Source: a virus. From it: a stretch of 64,000 bases of DNA. Shown here in pieces: positions 18,355 to 25,003 of this stretch. Location: positions 37,588-101,587 of the IMG/VR virus record IMGVR_UViG_3300032245_001170, one strand, 5' to 3'. Position 1 is the stretch's first letter, and each line of letters opens with the position of its first letter. Below the pieces are notes generated by a model. It was given only the letters and a program-made list of their open reading frames with translations. It ran no database searches and was not told where the DNA came from. The translations under genes were made by a program, and so were the position numbers.

Positions 18355-18661
18355 GGGACAAAAAGAATCTCTAAAGCATGAGAAGCGTTTAGAGAAGTTG
18401 GTGGATGGTCAGCGTTCTGCAGCGTCAGGCGCTTTCTGGTCACGTAAAGGGGATGTACGGAGTGATGATCTTTTGATTGAGCACAAATGGACTGGCAAAA
18501 AGTCAGTAACCATTAAATCAGAAGTTCTTAAGAAGATTACTACCGAAGCTATCCTTGATAGTCGTATTCCGGTTTTAGGTCTTCACCTTGATGGCGAGAA
18601 CTATGTAGTTTTAGGAGAGGAGGATTTCTTTGAACTTCGTAACGCACTCAGGGGTGACTAA
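18344..18661 (+). CDS. PD-(D/E)XK nuclease-like protein (resolvase type)
   Basis: 105 residues from the ATG at 18344, overlapping recA. The core SGAFWSRKGDVRSDDLLIEHKW gives a D ... E-x-K triad (Asp in GDVR, Glu/Lys in IEHK), as in small Holliday-junction resolvases and related nucleases; a later LDSRIPVLGLHL strand fits the fold. Coupling to recA supports a recombination role. Confidence 0.6.
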   Translation: MKSKGQKESLKHEKRLEKLVDGQRSAASGAFWSRKGDVRSDDLLIEHKWTGKKSVTIKSEVLKKITTEAILDSRIPVLGLHLDGENYVVLGEEDFFELRNALRGD

Positions 18662-18991
18662 ATGGAACATGACAATGAGCCTAGTTGGGCTTGGAGATAC
18701 GACGCTAAATGTCGAGGAGAAGATACAGAGATATTCTTTCCTCCGAGAGATAAGGCGTTATACAAACCTATAGCTAACAAAGCGAAAGCTATTTGTTGGG
18801 GGAAAGACGGTAGACCCGCTTGCCCGGTTAGGAAAAATTGCCTTAAAGAGGCTATCATTAACGATGAGTTGCATGGCATCTTTGGTGGAATGTCTCACCG
18901 AGAAAGAAATGCAGCAAAGCGTAAGTATGAAAAACAAGGTTTAACACTAGACGAATGGATAGAACAAGATGGCAAATACGGGCAAACCTAA
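18662..18991 (+). CDS. WhiB-family regulator 2 with altered cysteine spacing
   Basis: 109 residues. Cysteines at 17, 45, 54 and 60, followed by HGIFGGMSHRERN and a basic helix, mark a Wbl protein. The usual C-x2-C pair is replaced by C45-x8-C54 (ICWGKDGRPACPVRKNC), so the cluster loop carries a six-residue insertion. The C-terminal extension (LTLDEWIEQDGKYG) is unlike WhiB 1. It overlaps the exonuclease gene start. Confidence 0.8.
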   Translation: MEHDNEPSWAWRYDAKCRGEDTEIFFPPRDKALYKPIANKAKAICWGKDGRPACPVRKNCLKEAIINDELHGIFGGMSHRERNAAKRKYEKQGLTLDEWIEQDGKYGQT

Positions 18992-19865
18992 GACGGTTTC
19001 TTTAAAGGCATATCTAGACGCTAATAAACGAGATACTCGTTTGGTAGGTGCTGTTGAGCGCCACTTGTTAGCAAAGCCTTTTGATAATCGTAAGATGGAT
19101 ATCATTCACCCATCTGACATGATTAAGCCCGAATGGTGCCACCTTGCTCAGTATCATGCAATTAAAGGTAATTACAAAGAGGTTCGTGAAAAGCCTACCC
19201 TTCGCCTGCAGTCTATATTTGACGAAGGCCACACTATCCACGCTAAGTGGCAGAAGTGGTTAACAGAGATGGGCGTTCTATTTGGTAAATGGGATTGCTC
19301 AGAATGTGGCCCATCCGATTGGGAGTTGGCTTCTGACTTAAACTTTAATGATCCAGACTGCGGAGTATTTGAATATCGAGAAGTACCTTTGTGGAGCAAT
19401 AAGCACCGGATCGGTGGTCACTCTGATGGTTGGGTAAAGGGTTTGGGAGATGACTTCCTTATAGAGATTAAGTCTATTGGCGCAGGCACTCTTCGCTTTG
19501 AAGCACCAGCTTTACTGGCTCAAGCAGATGGAGACTTAGAAAAAGCATGGCGCAATATTCGTGCTCCTTTTCGTTCGCATCAGTTGCAAGGTCAGGTATA
19601 CCTGCATCTAACTCATTTGATGGTTGAGAGCGGAGACCTACCTTCTGCACCAAATGAGATCGTATATATCTATGAGCTTAAAGCCAACCAAGATTACAAA
19701 GAGTTTACGGTCCAGTACAACCCGGACTTTACAAAAGAGCTCTTTGATCAAGCATTGGATATTGCGTGGGCAGTTGACAACGACCGTCCACCTGTGTGTA
19801 GTATTGACCCTATCAAGGGCTGTAAACGTTGCGAACCCTTTAGGAGTCAAGATGCCAAACTATGA
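18969..19865 (+). CDS. Cas4/RecB-like exonuclease with probable 4Fe-4S cluster
   Basis: 298 residues. PD-(D/E)XK core: GHSDGWVKG (Asp near 150) followed by FLIEIKSIG (E-x-K near 163), with a QLQGQVYLHL motif downstream. C57 together with C276, C285 and C288 reproduces the one-plus-three cysteine pattern of Cas4/AddB cluster nucleases. There is no CRISPR array or Cas1/Cas2 here, so it most likely resects DNA ends in the recombination module. Confidence 0.75.
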   Translation: MANTGKPKTVSLKAYLDANKRDTRLVGAVERHLLAKPFDNRKMDIIHPSDMIKPEWCHLAQYHAIKGNYKEVREKPTLRLQSIFDEGHTIHAKWQKWLTEMGVLFGKWDCSECGPSDWELASDLNFNDPDCGVFEYREVPLWSNKHRIGGHSDGWVKGLGDDFLIEIKSIGAGTLRFEAPALLAQADGDLEKAWRNIRAPFRSHQLQGQVYLHLTHLMVESGDLPSAPNEIVYIYELKANQDYKEFTVQYNPDFTKELFDQALDIAWAVDNDRPPVCSIDPIKGCKRCEPFRSQDAKL

Positions 19866-20022
19866 ATACAAGTGTGTTAAGTGTCAGTCTAGTTTTGAAA
19901 GTTTTTTCCCAATTGCAGAAGGTCCAGCACCTGCTGTAGTGTGTGAGTGTGGGGGAGAGGCGTTTCGCCAGTACTCAACATTTGGTATTCAACTTAAAGG
20001 CGGAGGGTGGGGCGGTCAATGA
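19852..20022 (+). CDS. FmdB-type zinc ribbon protein
   Basis: 56 residues. PNYEYKCVKCQSSFE followed by VCECGGEAFR is the FmdB/CxxC regulatory ribbon (Y.Y.C..C...F ... C.CG). The end is glycine-rich. Function of the family is unclear; a regulatory or metal-binding role is usual. Overlaps both neighbours. Confidence 0.7.
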   Translation: MPNYEYKCVKCQSSFESFFPIAEGPAPAVVCECGGEAFRQYSTFGIQLKGGGWGGQ

Positions 20023-20183
20023 TTAAGTACCCGGGGTTGTTAGAGGTTGGGCTTGATCTTCCAGTATTAGTGGGAGATGACGACTTTATAGAACATCTAC
20101 ACGAAAACGGTTTTACAGATACGATTGATATTAACGACTTAATGTTTGAGTGGATTGACTGGGCAAAGGAGAACGTAGCATGA
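20019..20183 (+). CDS. Small acidic protein of unknown function
   Basis: 54 residues between ATGA overlaps on both sides. Acidic and aromatic (DDDFIEHLHENGFTDTIDI). No family recognised. The double overlap supports coding. Confidence 0.5.
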   Translation: MIKYPGLLEVGLDLPVLVGDDDFIEHLHENGFTDTIDINDLMFEWIDWAKENVA

Positions 20184-20677
20184 GTCCAATTGAGTTAAGA
20201 GTTGCAGAGGCTAGTCGTAAGACTATTGAAGCTTTACAGCTTCAGGGTATGAGTGTAAATCAGAGCTATGGCTACGACGCACCATCCCTTCCTTCAGACA
20301 TTACAGATCTTATGGAAGAACAAGTTATGGATCTCTACAGTAAGTACGTTGCTTACTTGGAGTTTATTAGCCTACAACTTTGGTGTGCAGAGGTAGACAG
20401 AGCAGAGGCAGATAAGAACTTATCTTTTATAAAGTCACAGAAAAGGTTGGCTTTAAAGAAAGCGGGAACTTCTGTATCTATGATTGATGCAGAGATCGAT
20501 GTAGATCCAGACTACAAAGCTAAGCTAGATGCTCTACAGGAGCTATCTAACTACCGTGGCCTTATTCACATCATCTCTGAACGTCTTTCAAAAGACATTT
20601 CGTTAATCAACAGAGAGATTACACGCAGAGTTAATATTAATAAAGCAACCGTTAGAAGTTCATGGACAACGCCATGA
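20180..20677 (+). CDS. Helical protein, possible UvsY-like recombination mediator
   Basis: 165 residues, almost all helical. LYSKYVAYLEFIS ... SFIKSQKRLALKKAG ... then a C-terminal helix ending LINREITRRVN. The order (LYSKW-like helix, basic QKRxALK helix, C-terminal helix) resembles T4 UvsY, which loads the recombinase on SSB-coated DNA. Similarity is by eye and low; the recombination neighbourhood helps. It could equally be an unrelated helical protein. Confidence 0.35.
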   Translation: MSPIELRVAEASRKTIEALQLQGMSVNQSYGYDAPSLPSDITDLMEEQVMDLYSKYVAYLEFISLQLWCAEVDRAEADKNLSFIKSQKRLALKKAGTSVSMIDAEIDVDPDYKAKLDALQELSNYRGLIHIISERLSKDISLINREITRRVNINKATVRSSWTTP

Positions 20678-21297
20678 AGCAAGAATGGGAGCAGCTTTCT
20701 TTATTCACTGATGATGAGTTAGGTTTACCCAAAGGCCCTACTGGTTGGCCTGGATATGAAATCATTGGCCTTACTGGTTACGCACAATCCGGTAAAGACA
20801 CTGTTGCCTCTATCTTGGTAGAGAAGTATGGCTACCGTCGCATTGCCTTTGCAGACACAATTAGAGATTTTTTGTATGGGATTAACCCTATGGTTGCATG
20901 CAGTCCTACTGGTTATCTGCAAGATCTTGTAAACCTAGTTGGTTGGGATACCGCAAAACAAGAGCCTCAAGTTCGTCGTTTATTGCAGGACTTGGGTATC
21001 TCTGCAAGAGATCTACTTGACAAAGACATTTGGATTACTAGCGCATTGAACAAAGTAAACAGTGGTGATCGTGTGGTAGTAACAGACGTTAGGTTTGAAA
21101 ACGAAGCTGAAAAAGTTAAATCTTTGGGCGGTCAACTCTGGCGTATAAAGCGTGTTGGGTTTGGTCCAGTAAACGAACACGTTTCAGAATCTGAATTAGA
21201 CGGATATAAAGTAGATCAAATTTTTGTAAACAACGGGTCTATTGAAGATTTAGAGGTTTTAATTACTACTAGGATGCGTAATGCCCTCCCAGAGTAG
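20662..21297 (+). CDS. Deoxynucleoside monophosphate kinase
   Basis: 211 residues (an ATG at 20674 in an ATGA overlap is an alternative start). EIIGLTGYAQSGKDTVASIL holds the P-loop near 34-45, FADTIRDFLYGINP resembles the nucleotide-binding lid, and RVVVTDVRFENEAE is the conserved acidic strand of the T4 gp1-like dNMP kinase family. It turns dNMPs released from host DNA into dNDPs. A class II ribonucleotide reductase lies at 35684. Confidence 0.85.
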   Translation: MDNAMKQEWEQLSLFTDDELGLPKGPTGWPGYEIIGLTGYAQSGKDTVASILVEKYGYRRIAFADTIRDFLYGINPMVACSPTGYLQDLVNLVGWDTAKQEPQVRRLLQDLGISARDLLDKDIWITSALNKVNSGDRVVVTDVRFENEAEKVKSLGGQLWRIKRVGFGPVNEHVSESELDGYKVDQIFVNNGSIEDLEVLITTRMRNALPE

Positions 21298-21631
21298 AAA
21301 ACATCGTGGCTACAAGTCACAAAAAATTGTGGCTAATTACCTGGTAGAACATGGCTGGCCTTATGCGGAGTCAACCGGTGCCGGTAGGTCTGGTACTGAC
21401 GTTACAGGAACTATTGGCATTGATTGGGAAGTAAAGGCTAGAAAAGATTTCAACCCATCTGCAGCTATAAAACAGCTAAAAGAACGCCATAACGGTAAAG
21501 ATTTGCCGGTAGCTGTCCTTCGTCTTAATGGCCAAGGTGAGGCAAATATTGGGGAATGGCCGGTAATGCTAAGGCTAGAAGACTTTGTCAATCTGCTGAA
21601 AGAGGCTGGATACGCTGACGGAGCCTCCTAA
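21281..21631 (+). CDS. Holliday-junction resolvase-like PD-(D/E)XK nuclease
   Basis: 116 residues. RGYKSQKIVANYLVEHGWPY, then GRSGTDVTGTIGIDWEVKAR with the D ... E-x-K triad, and a KQLKERH helix. This matches small archaeal-type Hjc or VRR-NUC-like resolvases common in actinobacterial phages. Second nuclease of this fold in the block after 18344. Overlaps the kinase gene. Confidence 0.65.
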   Translation: MPSQSRKHRGYKSQKIVANYLVEHGWPYAESTGAGRSGTDVTGTIGIDWEVKARKDFNPSAAIKQLKERHNGKDLPVAVLRLNGQGEANIGEWPVMLRLEDFVNLLKEAGYADGAS

Positions 21632-21690
21632 ATCACGTACCTTTTACCTTAGAGGGCGACTCTAAATCGAAACCTAAGGACTACAAAAAC

Positions 21691-21975
21691 GTGATTGAAA
21701 AAGATTCAGGTGAGGAACAGTTCCTGCGTGTAAGCGCTGGTTCTAATGCACAGTCGGTAGGCTCGGCTATTGCTCATGCACTGTATGAGCGCCCACAAGT
21801 AAAGTTGAGGGCAGTAGGGGCTTCCGCAGTAAATCAAGCAGTAAAAGCTATTGCTATCGCCCGTGGCTATGTTGCACCTAGAGGTTTAGACCTCAGTTGT
21901 AGGCCAGGATTTACCACAGTAGATTCTCGTGACGGACAAATTTCTGCAATAGTCTTTACTATCAATGTAAATTGA
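21691..21975 (+). CDS. SpoVS-like (Alba-fold) protein, GTG start
   Basis: 94 residues. FLRVSAGSNAQSVGSAIAHA, LRAVGASAVNQAVKAIAIAR followed by GYVAPRGLDL, and a final AIVFTINVN strand follow the SpoVS family almost end to end; the bacterial protein is about 86 residues. SpoVS has an Alba-like nucleic-acid-binding fold and acts in sporulation and cell division of Firmicutes. Its role in a phage is unknown. It stands alone after the replication block with about 60 bases upstream. Confidence 0.8.
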   Translation: MIEKDSGEEQFLRVSAGSNAQSVGSAIAHALYERPQVKLRAVGASAVNQAVKAIAIARGYVAPRGLDLSCRPGFTTVDSRDGQISAIVFTINVN

Positions 21976-22017
21976 TATATTCTTTATTACAAGAGATCTC
22001 TAACAGTTAGGAACACC

Positions 22018-22386
22018 ATGGCAAAAGGCTCAATCCCAAGCCCTGACGAGGCGCTTGCAGGTATGGCAAAACAAGGTCGCAAGCCTATGATGAAAGATGG
22101 AATTAAGTTTACTTCTCCATCTGCATCACCTAAGGCAGGAACACTTGTACCAAAAAAGGGAGCACAGTCTGGAGACCCATACGGTCAAAAGGGTGCACCA
22201 CGTAGCAACATTTCTGCAACAGGTCAAGACCGTGCAGGAGCAGCTTATTCAATCAAGGGCGGACCTCGATATACAAAGATGGTCGATCCATCAGCAGGAG
22301 CAACACAGGCTAACGGAAGAATCATTAGCACTGCTGCAAAGCGTGATCGTATGAACTTTGATTCAGGTGCTGGCACTTCGTACTAA
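22018..22386 (+). CDS. Basic disordered protein, unknown function
   Basis: 122 residues, rich in Gly, Ala, Ser, Lys and Pro with repeated GxPR/KGGPR-like bits. No folded domain is visible. It has the style of the small basic proteins at 27.8-31.5 kb, which may be virion or nucleoid components. A stable terminator follows. Confidence 0.5.
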   Translation: MAKGSIPSPDEALAGMAKQGRKPMMKDGIKFTSPSASPKAGTLVPKKGAQSGDPYGQKGAPRSNISATGQDRAGAAYSIKGGPRYTKMVDPSAGATQANGRIISTAAKRDRMNFDSGAGTSY

Positions 22387-22403
22387 TTTGATGTATGCTA
22401 GTT

Positions 22404-22434
22404 ACTAGGCCTTGGGGTTTCCTCAGGGCCTAGT
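22404..22434 (+). terminator. 14-bp hairpin with TTT loop
   Basis: ACTAGGCCTTGGGG pairs with CCTCAGGGCCTAGT over all 14 positions, with two G-T wobbles and a three-base loop. It ends the replication-side transcript before the 22463 gene. Confidence 0.75.
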
Positions 22435-22436
22435 AC

Positions 22437-22442
22437 TATAAT
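22437..22442 (+). promoter_or_regulatory. Perfect TATAAT -10 element
   Basis: A TATAAT hexamer sits just after the terminator and about 20 bases before the ATG at 22463, ahead of an AGGAGG site. The -35 would fall inside the hairpin (TTGGGG, 19 bases away), so the promoter may be unusual or activator dependent. Confidence 0.4.
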
Positions 22443-22462
22443 CGGAGCAATAGGAGGCGGAT

Positions 22463-22696
22463 ATGTCGTTGCAAGATTTGTATGCTGAAGTGAAGTCATC
22501 AGGTAACTTAAAGCTTTGCATTGTAGGGCAATGGGCAGAGTCGCTACCAGAAGAAGATAAAAAAATACTTGAAGTAGCCATTGAAGATGACGATCTAAGC
22601 ACAAAAGATTTATTTTTACTACTCCGCCGTGCCGGTGGAACATTTGGCAAAACTGCCGTTCGTGACCACCGACGAGGAGATTGTGTATGTCTTTAG
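22463..22696 (+). CDS. Small helix-turn-helix-like protein
   Basis: 77 residues. The end, LLRRAGGTFGKTAVRDHRRG, matches the (R/K)AG..FG.T.V..HRRG.C pattern of small phage DNA-binding proteins. Expressed with the metallophosphoesterase, whose start it overlaps by ten bases. Confidence 0.55.
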   Translation: MSLQDLYAEVKSSGNLKLCIVGQWAESLPEEDKKILEVAIEDDDLSTKDLFLLLRRAGGTFGKTAVRDHRRGDCVCL

Positions 22697-23865
22697 CAGA
22701 TGATTACAACGAAATTATAAAAGCTGGACAAGAAGGTTCAGATAAAGTAAGTAAAAGTATTCCGGAAGCATGGCGACCACGTTCTGAAATAGGAACAGAT
22801 GGCGGCTTTATTGTTTCTACACCACGTCCAGATGGTAATACTCCTGGAGCAGAAGAAATTCTTATTGAAGCAAAGCTAGATCCAGCAGAGTGGGTTATTG
22901 TTTCTCACCGACGCTCACGTTGGCAAACATTTAACGGTGATTGGTTAGAGTCTTTTAGAGTTAACGTTGTACCTTCAGGTAAGACCAATGCACCAGATTA
23001 TGACTTAGAGCAATTATTATCTGTAATTGTTAATTGGACTCCAGGAGAAGTTTTTAGTTCTAAAGGTGATTTAACTGCTGTTTATAGTATTGGCGATACG
23101 CAATATGGTAAGGATGATACTCCTGCAATTATAGATAGAGTTCTTACATCTCTTGATGAGGCTGTTGCACACCACAAGTATCTTGCTAGCAAGTATTCAA
23201 TCGGACAGATTGCACTACCTCAATTGGGTGACTGTATTGAGGGAATGACAAGTCAAAAGGGTAAAGTAATGGGACGCCATGACATTGGTGTTTCAGAGCA
23301 AGTCCGTGTAGGACGCCGTATGTTACTTGCACAGATTAAGGCTTTAGCCCCATTAGCTGAAAAGATTATTGTTCCTGTGGTTCCAGGTAACCATGATGAG
23401 GTACAGCGTTTCTTAGTTGGTCGTCCAGAAGATTCTTGGCAGATCGATGTTGTAGCTCAGGTAGAGGACATTTGCAAGGAAAGCGAGTTCCTTAGGGATC
23501 GTGTTGAATTTAGATACCCAGCAGCAGATGACAGCACGCTAACTGTAAACCTAAGCGGGGTTATGTATGGCATGGCACACGGGCATCAAGCACGTGACAT
23601 GGTTAAGTGGTGGCAAGGTCAAGTTATGGGACGTTGTTCTGTAGCGGACGCAGACATTCTTAACGTAGGCCATTACCATCATTATCGTTCACAGAATGTT
23701 GGACCACGTTTGTTTATTCAAAACCCAGCAATGGATAATGGGTCAGCTTGGTTTAGAGATAAGTCTGGGCTTGAAAGCGCACCAGGAATTATTTCTTTAG
23801 TTGTTGGTGAGGGTATAGATCCTCGAAGAGAACTTATTGTACTCGGCGGTAAAAACGACCGATAA
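22687..23865 (+). CDS. Calcineurin-like metallophosphoesterase
   Basis: 392 residues from the ATG after a GAGGAG site. The metal-binding signature is complete: SIGDTQYG near 140, LGDCIEG near 180, VPGNHDEV near 235, MAHGHQ near 298 and NVGHYHHYR near 330. The fold cuts phosphodiesters or phosphomonoesters with two metals (Mre11, SbcD and phage Lambda phosphatase relatives). The long N-terminal 120 residues are not recognised. Substrate unknown. Confidence 0.82.
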   Translation: MSLADDYNEIIKAGQEGSDKVSKSIPEAWRPRSEIGTDGGFIVSTPRPDGNTPGAEEILIEAKLDPAEWVIVSHRRSRWQTFNGDWLESFRVNVVPSGKTNAPDYDLEQLLSVIVNWTPGEVFSSKGDLTAVYSIGDTQYGKDDTPAIIDRVLTSLDEAVAHHKYLASKYSIGQIALPQLGDCIEGMTSQKGKVMGRHDIGVSEQVRVGRRMLLAQIKALAPLAEKIIVPVVPGNHDEVQRFLVGRPEDSWQIDVVAQVEDICKESEFLRDRVEFRYPAADDSTLTVNLSGVMYGMAHGHQARDMVKWWQGQVMGRCSVADADILNVGHYHHYRSQNVGPRLFIQNPAMDNGSAWFRDKSGLESAPGIISLVVGEGIDPRRELIVLGGKNDR

Positions 23866-23870
23866 TAAAA

Positions 23871-23895
23871 AACCCCCGGTTATTAGCCGGGGGTT
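23871..23895. terminator. Bidirectional terminator between convergent genes
   Basis: AACCCCCGG and CCGGGGGTT pair over 9 bp with a 7-base loop, flanked by A-rich sequence on the left and TTTATTT on the right, so it can end transcripts from both strands. Confidence 0.9.
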
Positions 23896-23905
23896 CTTTA
23901 TTTAA

Positions 23906-24454
23906 TTACTTACCGCAGCAAGAACATTTCGTAGCTGCAGGGGTTGCAGGAGCTGCGCCAAACTTAGGGCGACCAAATCCTACAATAGAGATCATAACTT
24001 TCTTAGGGTTTTTCTTATAAGCACGAAGCTTCTTAGATACCTGTCCACCATTGCGTTGTGAGCCTTTATCATCTGGGCTTGTGTTTCCTTCGATACACCA
24101 TACAGTTCCATCGCCATTATCTTTTACAACAATGCCTACGTGACTGATTCTATCGACACCGTCTGAGGGAAAATCAAAATAGGCGATATCACCTGGTTCT
24201 GGATCTGCAACATCTCCATCAATCCATGATCCAGCTTTCTTAAACGCTGCTGCTCCACCTGGGGTGTAAACGGTATTAGGTACCTTTACTCCAGCTTCGT
24301 TAGCGCACCAGTTTACGAAAGATCCACACCATGGCTGGAAATTAGCCTTGGTATAGGCACCGTACTTTGTTTCATTATCCTTTGGACCTTCAATGGTTCC
24401 AAGTTCCGCTGTCGCTACTTCAATGAGTTTAGCTGCTGTTCCTTTGTCCGCCAT
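23906..24454 (-). CDS. CHAP-domain endolysin (peptidoglycan amidase/endopeptidase)
   Basis: 182 residues. The CHAP core is clear: catalytic Cys43 in QPWCGSFVNWC, His105 in DRISHVGIVV and the polar partner near 122-124 (CIEGNTS). The end after a linker is KCSCCGK. It cleaves peptidoglycan for lysis. There is no separate cell-wall-binding domain. It overlaps the holin-like gene by one base, forming a lysis cassette on the minus strand. Confidence 0.88.
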   Translation of the reverse strand: MADKGTAAKLIEVATAELGTIEGPKDNETKYGAYTKANFQPWCGSFVNWCANEAGVKVPNTVYTPGGAAAFKKAGSWIDGDVADPEPGDIAYFDFPSDGVDRISHVGIVVKDNGDGTVWCIEGNTSPDDKGSQRNGGQVSKKLRAYKKNPKKVMISIVGFGRPKFGAAPATPAATKCSCCGK

Positions 24455-24837
24455 TACTTATTCCAATCTTCGTCTACAGGTTGTTCTGCGGGTACTTCTC
24501 CATCAGGCTTAGCTGCAGCTGCATAAGAAACAGCGCCTGCTGAGCTGATTACGATATCTGTACCGTTTTGCTTAGCCTCAACCTTTAGATCAGACTCAGT
24601 CTTAGCCTTAGTATCAACTGCAGAGAAAGCTGAGTTAATTTCTTCTAAGTCAAGTTTGCCATCATTCATAAAGCCACGTGCTAGCTTCTCTACGACTGCG
24701 GCAACCGCTGTAAGACCAGCAACTGTTACTGCTGTAAGGGTGTCAACACCTGCAATGGCACCAGCACCGATTACTGACAAACCGCTAGCTGCAAATACAG
24801 CTACGATTCTCAATAAGATATTTCCGATTGATTTCAT
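24454..24837 (-). CDS. Holin-like membrane protein
   Basis: 127 residues with two hydrophobic stretches (LLRIVAVFAASGLSVIGAGA and TLTAVTVAGLTAVAAVVEKL) and a long hydrophilic acidic tail. Placement directly upstream of the endolysin gene on the same strand is the classic holin position. The family is not certain. Confidence 0.6.
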   Translation of the reverse strand: MKSIGNILLRIVAVFAASGLSVIGAGAIAGVDTLTAVTVAGLTAVAAVVEKLARGFMNDGKLDLEEINSAFSAVDTKAKTESDLKVEAKQNGTDIVISSAGAVSYAAAAKPDGEVPAEQPVDEDWNK

Positions 24838-24989
24838 TATTCCTCATCCTTTGGGTTACGAAGGGGATAGGTAACGGCCCAAGCAAACAAAGTTCCAATA
24901 ATTGCGTAACCAACAACAGTCTTTGCAGATCCGTCAAGAACAACCCAGGCAATAAACATGCCTAACAATGTCCATAGTTGATCAATCAT
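24837..24989 (-). CDS. 50-residue double-membrane-spanning protein
   Basis: Its stop overlaps the holin-like start (TAATG). Two helices, LWTLLGMFIAWVVL and VVGYAIIGTLFAWAVTY, connected by a short polar loop. It could be a second holin or an antiholin. The size and coupling support coding. Confidence 0.55.
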   Translation of the reverse strand: MIDQLWTLLGMFIAWVVLDGSAKTVVGYAIIGTLFAWAVTYPLRNPKDEE

Positions 24990-25003
24990 GTCTTTAATAA
25001 TCT

